A stretch of DNA of 64,000 nt from Novosphingobium sp. (GTDB taxonomy: Bacteria > Pseudomonadota > Alphaproteobacteria > Sphingomonadales > Sphingomonadaceae): NCBI RefSeq assembly GCF_027489515.1, contig NZ_JAIXZS010000020.1, positions 1 to 64,000 of the forward strand, written 5' to 3'. The notes below the pieces were generated by a model. That model saw only the letters and a list, made by a program, of their open reading frames with translations, ran no database searches and had not been told where the DNA came from. Positions 56,792 through 64,000 of this stretch are shown here, in pieces (position 1 is the first letter of the stretch; each line of letters begins with the position of its first letter). A program made the translations under genes and the position numbers.

Positions 56792-57997
56792 ATGCCGACG
56801 ATGAGCACGTCCGAGATTTTCCTGATCGCGCTGACGATCATCCTCGCCGTACCCTATGCCTTCTGGCGCTTGCTGCGGACCGACCACTATGCCCCGCTCG
56901 TGGTCGTCCAGATCGTCGGAGGCATCATCCTCGGCCCCGGCGTGCTCGGCGCGGCGTTTCCCGCCTACTACAGCTTCGTGTTCAACCCGCAGGTCATCGG
57001 CGCGCTCAACGGTGTGGCGTGGTGGGCGGTCATGATGTTCGTATTCGCTGCGGGGCTGGAACTCGATCTTGGCGATGCGGTCGAGAACTGGCGCGAGACG
57101 ACGATCACCGCCGGCTGCGCACTGATCTTCCCACTGCTGCTCGGCGCGGGCGCGGCGGCGGTTCTGTTGCAGGAGCCCGGCTGGATCGGCCCCAAGGGCA
57201 ATTACGGTCAGGCGGTTCTCGGCATCGGCATGGCCTGCGCAGTCACGGCGCTCCCCATTCTTGTCTTGCTGATGGAAAAGCTGGAAATCTTCCGCACCCC
57301 CTTCGGCCAGCGCCTGCTGCGCTATGCCAGCCTCGATGACGTGCTGATCTGGGGCGTGCTGGCGCTGATCCTGCTCGATTGGGAGCGCGTCGGCCGGCAG
57401 GGCCTGTTCCTCGCCGGTTTCGCGGTTGCCGCGTGGGTCCTTCGGAAGCTGGTGTCGCGGATCGAAGAGAACGACCGCTGGTACGTCAGTCTCGTCTGGC
57501 TCTCTGCTTGCGGCTTTGCGGCAGACTGGTCGGGTCTCCATTTCATGGTTGGTGCCTTCCTTGCGGGCGCCGTGCTCGATGCGAAGTGGTACAGCCGCGA
57601 GCGGCTCGATGGCTTCCGCAGCTTCCTCCTGCTGGCGGTCATGCCCGTCTTCTTCCTCTCGACCGGCCTGCGCACGAATTGGGGCGTCGGCGGTGCCGCC
57701 GTGTTCGGTGCCGCAGCGCTGTTCCTCTTCGCGGCGGTCGTCGGCAAGCTGGCGGGCGTTCACCTTGCGGGGCGCATTCTCGGCTGGGCCAAGGGCGAGG
57801 CTTCGGTCATCGGCTGGATGCTCCAGACCAAGGCGCTGATCATGATCATCTTCGTCAACGTCCTGCTCGACAAGCAGATCATCACTGCGGAAACCTTCAC
57901 GGCGATGCTGCTGATGGCCGTCGCCAGCACAATGCTGACCGTGCCCAATGTGCGCCCGCGCCTTGCCAGGCTCGGCCTCGGGCCAGCGCAGGAATGA
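56792..57997 (+). CDS. Cation:proton antiporter (CPA2/Kef-type membrane part)
   Basis: A 401-residue protein with about twelve membrane helices, matching the Na+/H+ exchanger domain of KefB/KefC-type CPA2 antiporters (IVGGIILGPGVLGAAFP in an early helix, and FVFAAGLELDLGD, as in the LxxGLE/xD motif). It has no RCK/TrkA regulatory domain, so it lacks the usual cytosolic control. The transported ion (K+ or Na+) is unknown. GGGGAGG lies about 12 bp before the ATG at 56792; an ATG at 56801 is an alternative. Its stop overlaps the hydrolase gene by ATGA. Confidence 0.9.
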   Translation: MPTMSTSEIFLIALTIILAVPYAFWRLLRTDHYAPLVVVQIVGGIILGPGVLGAAFPAYYSFVFNPQVIGALNGVAWWAVMMFVFAAGLELDLGDAVENWRETTITAGCALIFPLLLGAGAAAVLLQEPGWIGPKGNYGQAVLGIGMACAVTALPILVLLMEKLEIFRTPFGQRLLRYASLDDVLIWGVLALILLDWERVGRQGLFLAGFAVAAWVLRKLVSRIEENDRWYVSLVWLSACGFAADWSGLHFMVGAFLAGAVLDAKWYSRERLDGFRSFLLLAVMPVFFLSTGLRTNWGVGGAAVFGAAALFLFAAVVGKLAGVHLAGRILGWAKGEASVIGWMLQTKALIMIIFVNVLLDKQIITAETFTAMLLMAVASTMLTVPNVRPRLARLGLGPAQE

Positions 57998-59193
57998 AGG
58001 CTGCGCGGCGCCTGATTGCGGCATTCTTCCTGCTCGCCGCCACGGCGGCTCAGGCGCAGAGCCCGGTGGTCTTCCCCACCACCGTCGCGGTGGTGTTCGA
58101 TCGGCAGACGATCCGCCCTGTTGTGGTCGAGGGGACTGCGGACCAGACCGGTGGCCGCGCCGTCACCGCCGATGATCCGGTCCGCATCGCCTCTGTCTCG
58201 AAGCTCGTCACCGCGCTCGGTGTCATGCGGCTGGTCGATGCCGGCGTGCTCGATCTCGACCGCGACGTTTCGGACTATCTGGGCTGGCGGCTGCGGCATC
58301 CTGCGTTCCCGGACCGGCCGATCACGCTGCGCCAGCTCCTCTCGCATCGCTCCGGCCTCACCGACGACGCGGACTACATCATCCCGCTGGGCGAAACGAT
58401 CCGCCAGCGCCTCGCCGATCCGCGTGCCTGGGATCCTGCCCACGGTCCCGGCGACGATTGGTTCCACTATACCAACCTCAATTTCCCCGTTGTCGCCTCG
58501 GTATTGGAAGCCTCGACCGGAGAGCGTTTCGACCACCTGATGCGCAAGCTCGTGCTGGTCCCGCTCGGGCTTTCCGCCTGCTACAACTGGTCGGGATGCA
58601 ACGGCGTTGCAGCAGCGAGTGCGGTGGTGCTCTACCGCGCCGACGGCAGCGTGGCGCGCGATGATCTGCGCGGGGTTCTGCCCGCCTGTCCCGTCGTGGT
58701 GCCAGATGGCAAGCCGTGCGATCTTGCTGGCTACACACCCGGTTGGAATGGCGCGCTGTTCTCGCCCCAGGGCGGCCTGCGCATTTCCATGACAGACCTT
58801 GCGCGCATCGGCCGGATGCTCGCGCGCGGCGGGGAAGGCTTTCTGTCTCCGGAAAGCTTTGCCGCGCTTGTCACGCCTGTCTGGCGCTTCAACGGGCACA
58901 ACGGCGTCGGTGAGAACGGCGAGCCAGACGGGTTCTTCTGCGCCTATGGCCTGGCTGTCCAGCTGATCGGCAACGAGGGCCCCGGCTGCAACGACGATCC
59001 CTTCGGCGATGGCATTCCGCGCCTCGGCCACCCCGGCGAGGCCTATGGCCTGCGCTCCGGCCTCTGGCTCGATCCGAACACCGGCCGCGGCGTCGCCTTT
59101 TTCACGACGGCAGTGCCGGACAATGCTGCCAGAGGGACCAGCGCTTTCACGGCGGCGGAGGAAGGCGTTCTGGCGCGCGTGCGCGGGCGATAA
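57994..59193 (+). CDS. Secreted serine hydrolase, class C beta-lactamase family
   Basis: A 399-residue protein with a signal peptide (MKAARRLIAAFFLLAATAAQAQ). The SxxK catalytic motif is in RIASVSKLVTALG (near residue 69), and the Tyr-x-Asn motif in WFHYTNLNFPVV. Residues GHPGEAYGLRSGLWLDP near the end replace the third KTG box, a HxG form common in esterase/peptidase relatives. It is likely an esterase or D-amino-acid peptidase acting in the periplasm rather than a true beta-lactamase. It is translationally coupled to the antiporter gene. Confidence 0.9.
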   Translation: MKAARRLIAAFFLLAATAAQAQSPVVFPTTVAVVFDRQTIRPVVVEGTADQTGGRAVTADDPVRIASVSKLVTALGVMRLVDAGVLDLDRDVSDYLGWRLRHPAFPDRPITLRQLLSHRSGLTDDADYIIPLGETIRQRLADPRAWDPAHGPGDDWFHYTNLNFPVVASVLEASTGERFDHLMRKLVLVPLGLSACYNWSGCNGVAAASAVVLYRADGSVARDDLRGVLPACPVVVPDGKPCDLAGYTPGWNGALFSPQGGLRISMTDLARIGRMLARGGEGFLSPESFAALVTPVWRFNGHNGVGENGEPDGFFCAYGLAVQLIGNEGPGCNDDPFGDGIPRLGHPGEAYGLRSGLWLDPNTGRGVAFFTTAVPDNAARGTSAFTAAEEGVLARVRGR

Positions 59194-59262
59194 GCCGGGG
59201 ATAATCCGGCGCGGTGCCAATAGGGCTTTTCCTTAAGGCGCCCGATCTGCCATGGCAGCCCG

Positions 59263-61056
59263 GTGATCACGCTCAGCTCCGAAGCCTTGGAAGACGCCCG
59301 ATCTGCGCTGGCACGCATCTTCGGCTTCAGCGCGTTTCGCGGCGTGCAGGAACAGGTCGTCAGCCGCGTGCTGGCCGGCCAGTCTACCCTCGCAGTGATG
59401 CCCACCGGCGCGGGCAAATCGCTCACCTACCAATTGCCCGCCGCGATGCTGCCGGGCACTTGCGTGGTGGTCTCGCCGCTCATCGCGCTGATGCATGATC
59501 AGCTGCGCGCGGCCAATGCCAACGGCCTTGCCGCCGCTGCGCTCACCAGCGTCGATCAGGACCGTGAGCAGACCATTGACCGCTTTCGCAATGGCGAGCT
59601 CGATCTGCTCTATGTCGCCCCCGAACGCGCCAGCCAGCCCTATTTCCGCGAACTGCTCGGCCGCGCCCCCATCGCGCTCTTCGCCATCGACGAGGCACAC
59701 TGCGTTTCCGAATGGGGCCACGATTTTCGCCCCGATTACCGCCTGCTGCGCCCATTGCTCGACAGTTTCGCGCATGTCCCGCGCCTTGCGCTGACTGCTA
59801 CGGCAGACCGCCACACCCGGGCCGATATCCTCGCCCAGCTAGGCATCGCCGATGATGGCCTGATCATCGCCGGGTTCGACCGGCCCAACATCCGCTACCG
59901 CATCGCCCCGCGCGACAACGCGCTGCGCCAGCTCAAAGCCTTGCTCGCCGAGCAGCGCGGCCCGGGCATTGTCTATGCGCCGACACGCAACGGGGTCGAA
60001 AAGCTGGCCGCCCAACTGGCCGAGGGCGGGCGCCGCGTGCTGCCCTATCACGCGGGCTTGCCCTCCGAACAACGCGCCGCCAATCAGGCCGCCTTCGTCG
60101 CCAGCGAAGACATGGTGATGGTCGCGACAATCGCTTTCGGCATGGGAATCGACAAGCCGGATGTCCGCTTCGTCGCCCACGCGGGCCTGCCCAAATCGAT
60201 CGAGGGCTACTATCAGGAAACCGGCCGCGCTGGCCGCGACGGAGACGATGCCGTTGCGCTCATGCTCTGGGGTGCCGACGATTTTGCCCGCGCCCGGATG
60301 CGCATCGGTGAGGTCGAGGAACACCGCCAGGCCAGCGAGCGCGCGCGCCTCGATGCGCTGGCCGGCCTTGTCGAAACCGCCGGCTGCCGCCGCGCCGTGC
60401 TCCTGCGCCACTTCGGTGAGGACCCGCCCGAGACCTGCGGCAATTGCGACAACTGCCTCCACGCGCCAGGGGTGACGGACGCGACGCAGCTTGCGCGCAA
60501 ACTGCTGTCTGCCGTCTACCGCACCGGGCAGATGTTCGGCCTCGGCTATCTTGAAAAGGTGCTCACCGGCGCGGCGGACGAACGCGTCACCGATCGCGGC
60601 CACGATCAGCTCTCGGTCTTCGGCATCGTTCCCGGCGATGAGGCGCCACTCTTGCGCCCCGTGGCCCGCGCGCTGCAGGCACGCGGCACGCTTGTCACCA
60701 ACGAACATGGCGGCTTCATGCTGGGCGGAGATGCCCGCGCGTTGCTCAAGGGCGAGGGGCGGCTCGATCTCGTCGTCGCGCCCAAGGCCGAGCGCAGCGG
60801 TCGCCGCCGCCGCGGCGCCGAGGGCGAACCCAATCCGATCGGCGATCCTCTGTTCGAGGCCCTGCGCGCCTTGCGCCGCGAACTCGCACAGGAAGCCGGA
60901 GTCCCGCCCTACGTGATCTTCCACGATTCCGTGCTGCGCGACATGGCGGCGCGGCGGCCCGGCTCGCTGCAGGAACTCGGCGCCATCGGCGGCGTCGGCG
61001 CGCGCAAGCTGGAGGGGTATGGGGACCGGTTTATCGAGGTGATCCGCGGGTTCTGA
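59263..61056 (+). CDS. recQ: ATP-dependent DNA helicase RecQ
   Basis: A 597-residue 3'-5' helicase used in recombination and fork repair. It starts with GTG at 59263. Visible parts: motif I MPTGAGKSLTYQLP (near 46), motif II AIDEAHCVSEWGHDFRPDY (near 142), motif VI YYQETGRAGRDG, a zinc module with CRRAVLLRHFGEDPPETCGNCDNC (near 375-395), winged helix and the C-terminal HRDC domain with LQELGAIGGVGARKLEGYG (near 570). All modules of long RecQ are intact. It stands alone and converges with the SDR gene. Confidence 0.97.
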   Translation: MITLSSEALEDARSALARIFGFSAFRGVQEQVVSRVLAGQSTLAVMPTGAGKSLTYQLPAAMLPGTCVVVSPLIALMHDQLRAANANGLAAAALTSVDQDREQTIDRFRNGELDLLYVAPERASQPYFRELLGRAPIALFAIDEAHCVSEWGHDFRPDYRLLRPLLDSFAHVPRLALTATADRHTRADILAQLGIADDGLIIAGFDRPNIRYRIAPRDNALRQLKALLAEQRGPGIVYAPTRNGVEKLAAQLAEGGRRVLPYHAGLPSEQRAANQAAFVASEDMVMVATIAFGMGIDKPDVRFVAHAGLPKSIEGYYQETGRAGRDGDDAVALMLWGADDFARARMRIGEVEEHRQASERARLDALAGLVETAGCRRAVLLRHFGEDPPETCGNCDNCLHAPGVTDATQLARKLLSAVYRTGQMFGLGYLEKVLTGAADERVTDRGHDQLSVFGIVPGDEAPLLRPVARALQARGTLVTNEHGGFMLGGDARALLKGEGRLDLVVAPKAERSGRRRRGAEGEPNPIGDPLFEALRALRRELAQEAGVPPYVIFHDSVLRDMAARRPGSLQELGAIGGVGARKLEGYGDRFIEVIRGF

Positions 61057-61094
61057 GGCGCCGCCTCAACGTCCCGCCCAACACCCAAAAACTT

Positions 61095-61179
61095 CGTCTT
61101 TGCGAGCGAAGCGAAGCAATCCAGAGCGGCATGCACAACCGCTCTGGATTGCTTCGTCGCAACGCTCCTCGCAATGACG
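61095..61179. repeat. Imperfect hairpin repeat of alphaproteobacterial type
   Basis: A perfect 18-bp stem CGAAGCAATCCAGAGCGG / CCGCTCTGGATTGCTTCG (61112-61129 and 61139-61156) with a 9-nt loop. The outer CGTCTTTGCGAG (61095-61106) pairs with CTCGCAATGACG (61168-61179) with one mismatch. The GAAGCAATCCAG core is, from memory, a widespread dispersed repeat in Alphaproteobacteria. It lies between recQ and the SDR gene (convergent) and may terminate both. Confidence 0.8.
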
Positions 61180-61189
61180 AGGGCAAGAT

Positions 61190-61921
61190 TTAGAACGGGA
61201 TTTCTGCCCCATCCCATGCGAACAGTCCCCCGCTATCCGCTGGCGTCAACCCGTCCAGCACTCCCAGCAGCGCCCCTGCCGAAAACGCAGGCGTGAACAG
61301 CTTCTCCGCCGCCACCCCGCGCTGGAAGGGGGCCGAAAGCGCGCTGTCGACCGTGCCGGGATGCAACGTCACCGCAACGGCCTGCGGGTGCGTCCGCGCG
61401 AGTTCCAGTGCGAGGTTCCTGACCAGCATGTTGAGCGCTGCCTTGCTCGCGCGGTAGGCATGCCAGCCGCCCAGCCGGTTGTCCGAAATCGAACCCACGC
61501 GCGCGGAAAGCGCGGCGAACACCGCGCGGCCATCGCGGCGCAGCAGCGGCAACGCGTGCTTCGCGATCAGGGCGGGGCCGATCGTGTTCACCGCAAACAG
61601 CTCGGCCATGCCATCGGCGCTCAGGGCGCGGTATGATTTCTCGGGGCCGGTTCCGTCCGCGCGGGTCAGGCGGCCTGTCGCGATCAGCACCATGTCGAGC
61701 GGTCCGCCCATCGCGGCGCAGGCATCCGCGATGCTGACTTCGTCCTGCAGGTCGAACGCGAACGGGCGCAGCTTGCCGCCGCCTGGCCCCGCGCCCCGGC
61801 GTGATCCGGCATGGACTTCGGCAACATCCGCCCGCTCGGCCAGCGCCGCCGCCAAGGCGCCGCCAATGCCGCCCGAGGCGCCGAATACCGCGCAACGCAG
61901 GAGAGAGGAGGGACTGTTCAT
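61190..61921 (-). CDS. Short-chain dehydrogenase/reductase (C-factor-like SDR)
   Basis: A 243-residue NAD(P)-dependent oxidoreductase. The cofactor loop is VFGASGGIGGALAAALAE and the active site is complete: Ser in FAALSARVGSISDN, Tyr and Lys in WHAYRASKAALNMLV. The C-terminal ALSAPFQRGVAAEKLFTP and VTLHPGTVDSAL match the CsgA/C-factor subgroup of SDRs, which in Myxococcus is a signalling protein, but most relatives have unknown substrates. The gene diverges from telA, with 160 bp between. Confidence 0.92.
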   Translation of the reverse strand: MNSPSSLLRCAVFGASGGIGGALAAALAERADVAEVHAGSRRGAGPGGGKLRPFAFDLQDEVSIADACAAMGGPLDMVLIATGRLTRADGTGPEKSYRALSADGMAELFAVNTIGPALIAKHALPLLRRDGRAVFAALSARVGSISDNRLGGWHAYRASKAALNMLVRNLALELARTHPQAVAVTLHPGTVDSALSAPFQRGVAAEKLFTPAFSAGALLGVLDGLTPADSGGLFAWDGAEIPF

Positions 61922-61976
61922 GGCGCGGGATTGCGCGCTTGGCCCCTTGCTGTCGAGCAGGTCCGAAGGGCAGGTG

Positions 61977-61998
61977 CTGTATTATATTGACAATACAG
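61977..61998. promoter_or_regulatory. Inverted repeat in the SDR/telA divergent promoter region
   Basis: CTGTATT (61977-61983) and AATACAG (61992-61998) around 8 bp, AT-rich in a GC-rich region. A TTGACA (61987-61992) within it resembles a -35 box reading toward telA. It is a candidate operator for telA and the downstream gene. Confidence 0.4.
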
Positions 61999-62081
61999 CT
62001 TGCGAAGCGACGATGGGCACGCCACATTGCTGGAACAAGCGCCCGCCGATTGTCTCGGGGGCGGGAGTGAGACACGACGCC

Positions 62082-63287
62082 ATGGCCAGCCAATCGACCG
62101 ATACTGCATCGCCCATCACCCTCACGCCGCCCGATCCCGTGCCGGTGGTCGCACCCACGCAGGCAGCCGGCCTCGTCCCGGTGGCGGACGAGACCAAGTC
62201 GAAGCTCGAGGCGCGCGCAGAGGCATTCGTGGCCGATCTCGTTGCGCAGGATGCGGCCAGCCCCGAATTCGGCAAGCGCGTCGATCAGCTTTCCAACATG
62301 GGCCGCAAGGAGATCGCGCAGGCGGCGGGCATGTCTAACCGCTTCCTCGACCGGCCAGTCCGCGCGATGGACAAGGATTCGGGCGTCGGTGCCGATCTTG
62401 CCGCGCTGCGCCGTACGGTGGAGGAACTCGATCCCGGCCGGCAGGGTAAGCTTTCCGGACCGCGCAAGATCCTCGGCATCATCCCCTTCGGCAACAAGCT
62501 CAAGACCTATTTCGACAGCTACCAGTCCTCGCAAGGCCACATCAAGGCGATCCTCGATCGGCTCGCCTCGGGCAAGGACGAGCTCCTCATGGACAACGCC
62601 GCGATTGACGTCGAGCGCTCCAAGCTGTGGGAAGCGATGGGCAACCTCGAGCAGATGATCCACATCTCCAAGGTGCTCGATCAGAAGCTGGAAGACGCCG
62701 CGAACGATCTCGACCACACCGATCCCGCCAAGGCCAAGGCAATCCGCGAGACTGCGCTGTTCTATACCCGCCAGCGCACGCAGGACTTGCTGACGCAGAT
62801 GGCCGTCACGGTGCAGGGCTACCTCGCGCTCGATCTGGTCAAGAAGAACAACGTCGAACTGGTCAAGGGCGTGGACCGGGCCGGGACCACGACGGTCGCC
62901 GCGCTGCGCACCGCCGTCACCGTCGCGCAGGCGATGACCAACCAGCGGCTGGTGCTTTCGCAGATCACCGCGCTCAACACGACGACCGCGAACATCATCG
63001 ATTCCACCGGCAAGCTGCTTCGCGAACAGACCGGCAAGATCCACGAGATGGCCGCCTCGAGCACGATCCCGCTGGAGACGCTGCAGCGCGCGTTCCAGAA
63101 CATCTATGAGACGATGGACACGATCGATACGTTCAAGCTGAAGGCGCTCGATGCGATGAAGCAGACGGTCGACACGCTTTCGGGCGAGGTCGAGAAGTCC
63201 AAGGGCTACATCGCGCGCGCCGAAGGTCAGGCGCAGGCAAAGTTGGAAGGCGATGCAACCTCGCCACTGCTGAGCCTCGAAGGCTGA
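62082..63287 (+). CDS. Toxic anion resistance protein TelA family
   Basis: A 401-residue soluble helical protein, ATG at 62082 (GGGAG upstream at a longer than usual distance). The family was first found with tellurite resistance but is widespread and its role is not settled. The central YLALDLVKKNNVELVKGVDRAGTTTVAALRTAVTVAQAMTNQRLVL and the late LLREQTGKIHEMAASSTIPLETLQRAFQNIYETMDTID are clear signatures. It is followed 7 bp later by an XpaC-like membrane gene, the same pairing as yaaN-xpaC of Bacillus, so the two are likely partners. Confidence 0.9.
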   Translation: MASQSTDTASPITLTPPDPVPVVAPTQAAGLVPVADETKSKLEARAEAFVADLVAQDAASPEFGKRVDQLSNMGRKEIAQAAGMSNRFLDRPVRAMDKDSGVGADLAALRRTVEELDPGRQGKLSGPRKILGIIPFGNKLKTYFDSYQSSQGHIKAILDRLASGKDELLMDNAAIDVERSKLWEAMGNLEQMIHISKVLDQKLEDAANDLDHTDPAKAKAIRETALFYTRQRTQDLLTQMAVTVQGYLALDLVKKNNVELVKGVDRAGTTTVAALRTAVTVAQAMTNQRLVLSQITALNTTTANIIDSTGKLLREQTGKIHEMAASSTIPLETLQRAFQNIYETMDTIDTFKLKALDAMKQTVDTLSGEVEKSKGYIARAEGQAQAKLEGDATSPLLSLEG

Positions 63288-63294
63288 GGTCACG

Positions 63295-64000
63295 ATGGCG
63301 GAAACCGCGAGCGAGAGCAGCCGCATCCTTGCCGAAGCGCGCGCCAGCCTGCAGCGCCAGCAGGCGGGCGGGCGCCGTGTGGGCGGCAAGTCGATCGGGC
63401 GGCGTTCGGCCGAACTGAAGCGCCTCCACATGCTGCGCAAGGCTGCGCGCATGGCCTTTGCGGTCATGGCGATCCTGCTCGGCGCGCTGGTGACAGGGCT
63501 GGTGATCGATGGCATCGGCTTCACCGGGATCGTCGTGACGTTCCTTGCCATGGTCGCAGCGCTTGCCGTGCTCGGGACCTATCCTCGCATGAAGGTGCCG
63601 GAACTCGGCATGCTCAACCGCGGCGACGTGCGCTCGATGGTGGCGCGCACCGAGCTCTGGCTGGAAGCGCAGCGCCCCGCGCTGCCCGCGCCAGCCGTGG
63701 GCCTCATCGATCAGATTGGCGTGCAGCTGGATGGCCTTGGCCTCCAGCTCGAAGGCGTCGATCCGGCTGAACCTGCCGTCACCGAAGTGCGCAAGCTGGT
63801 GGGCGAGCACTTGCCCGGCATGGTCGAAAGCTATCGCCGCATTCCTGCAAACCTGCGCCGCGAGACACGCGACGGACGGAGTGCCGATCAGCAACTGACC
63901 GATGGGCTCGGCAAGATCAGCCAGGAAATCGACGCGGTAACGCGGCAGCTGGCAGCGGGCGATCTTGATGCCCTGGCCGTGCGCGGGCGGTTCCTCGATT
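63295..64000 (+). CDS. XpaC-like membrane protein, 3' partial
   Basis: The frame runs from the ATG at 63295 to the window end (235 residues visible, cut). After a basic N-terminus (about residues 1-50, with QRQQAGGRRVGGKSIGRRSAELKRL), two membrane helices span about 52-95 (MAFAVMAILLGALVTGLVIDGIGFTGIVVTF). The rest is helical, with a coiled pattern around LPGMVESYRRIPANLRRETRDG. Residues after the helices fit the XpaC / 5-bromo-4-chloroindolyl phosphate hydrolysis family usually paired with TelA. The role is unknown; the assignment rests largely on gene order and topology. Confidence 0.75.
   Translation, partial: MAETASESSRILAEARASLQRQQAGGRRVGGKSIGRRSAELKRLHMLRKAARMAFAVMAILLGALVTGLVIDGIGFTGIVVTFLAMVAALAVLGTYPRMKVPELGMLNRGDVRSMVARTELWLEAQRPALPAPAVGLIDQIGVQLDGLGLQLEGVDPAEPAVTEVRKLVGEHLPGMVESYRRIPANLRRETRDGRSADQQLTDGLGKISQEIDAVTRQLAAGDLDALAVRGRFLD

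Noticed and set aside
61979..61997. A PpsR-type motif (TGT-N12-ACA) before telA
   Set aside because: The spacing between TGT and ACA is 14, not 12, and no photosynthesis gene is nearby.

Overview
The window looks like a chromosomal segment of a high-GC alphaproteobacterium, most likely of the order Sphingomonadales (Novosphingobium/Erythrobacter/Sphingomonas group). The pointers are a ThiS-ThiG fusion, an ArsR-methyltransferase regulator heading a metF-metH operon with methionine synthase split into two genes, a MerC-domain protein, an NADP-malic enzyme with a phosphotransacetylase tail, GANTC (CcrM-type) sites and dispersed GC-rich palindromes. This is inferred from family content; no rRNA, tRNA, plasmid or phage gene is present to place it more exactly. 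Genes are densely packed, and most are core housekeeping or conserved hypothetical.

Layout. 1-1.5 kb: thioredoxin/TPR co-chaperone and a Lon-substrate-binding-domain protein. 1.5-6.8 kb: a leftward block with MarC, a secreted hypothetical, FolD, YggT, a lipoprotein, ArgB and a queuosine-precursor transporter. 6.8-13.9 kb: a CNT nucleoside transporter, MutS and three membrane proteins of unknown role. 13.9-17.4 kb: malic enzyme, a type II toxin-antitoxin pair with its likely operator, a small hypothetical and a long inverted repeat. 17.4-21.3 kb: ThiS-ThiG, a MerC-domain protein with a Fur/Zur-like palindrome, heme A synthase, L13 and S9. 21.3-24.2 kb: a lone RTX/cadherin-like secreted protein and a DUF1244 protein. 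24.2-30.4 kb: pyruvate kinase, YggS, a degenerate ThiE/TenI protein, FtsK with a cluster of GANTC sites upstream, a hypothetical and an Lrp-type regulator. 30.5-38.6 kb: alanine dehydrogenase (divergent from the Lrp gene), a 7TM-GGDEF protein, thioesterase, oligopeptidase B, Xaa-Pro aminopeptidase, a VOC protein and a cupin. 38.7-41.6 kb: EF-hand protein, response regulator and histidine kinase in one operon. 41.6-50.7 kb: M1 aminopeptidase, a HerA/YjgR-type ATPase, a PabB-PabC fusion, aminotransferase, pseudouridine synthase, ArfB and two small lipoproteins. 50.8-56.7 kb: the SahR-like regulator, metF and the two metH halves. 56.8-64 kb: a Kef-type antiporter, a serine hydrolase, RecQ, an SDR, TelA and an XpaC-like partner cut by the window end.

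How genes work together. The clearest functional unit is 50.8-56.7 kb: an ArsR-type regulator with a methyltransferase-like domain, preceded by two matching palindromes exactly 30 bp apart, followed by MetF and split MetH, which together regenerate methionine from homocysteine and methylene-THF. FolD (3.1 kb) and PabBC (46 kb) also serve folate metabolism but lie apart. The EF-hand/two-component operon and the toxin-antitoxin pair each carry a candidate self-regulatory DNA element.

I did not find a convincing wholly new system. The most interesting leads are regulatory: the GANTC cluster at ftsK, the twin palindromes at the sahR-like gene, the 10-bp-spaced direct repeats before the EF-hand operon, a 35-bp orphan palindrome near yggT, and repeat doublets, one of which lies between the two halves of methionine synthase.
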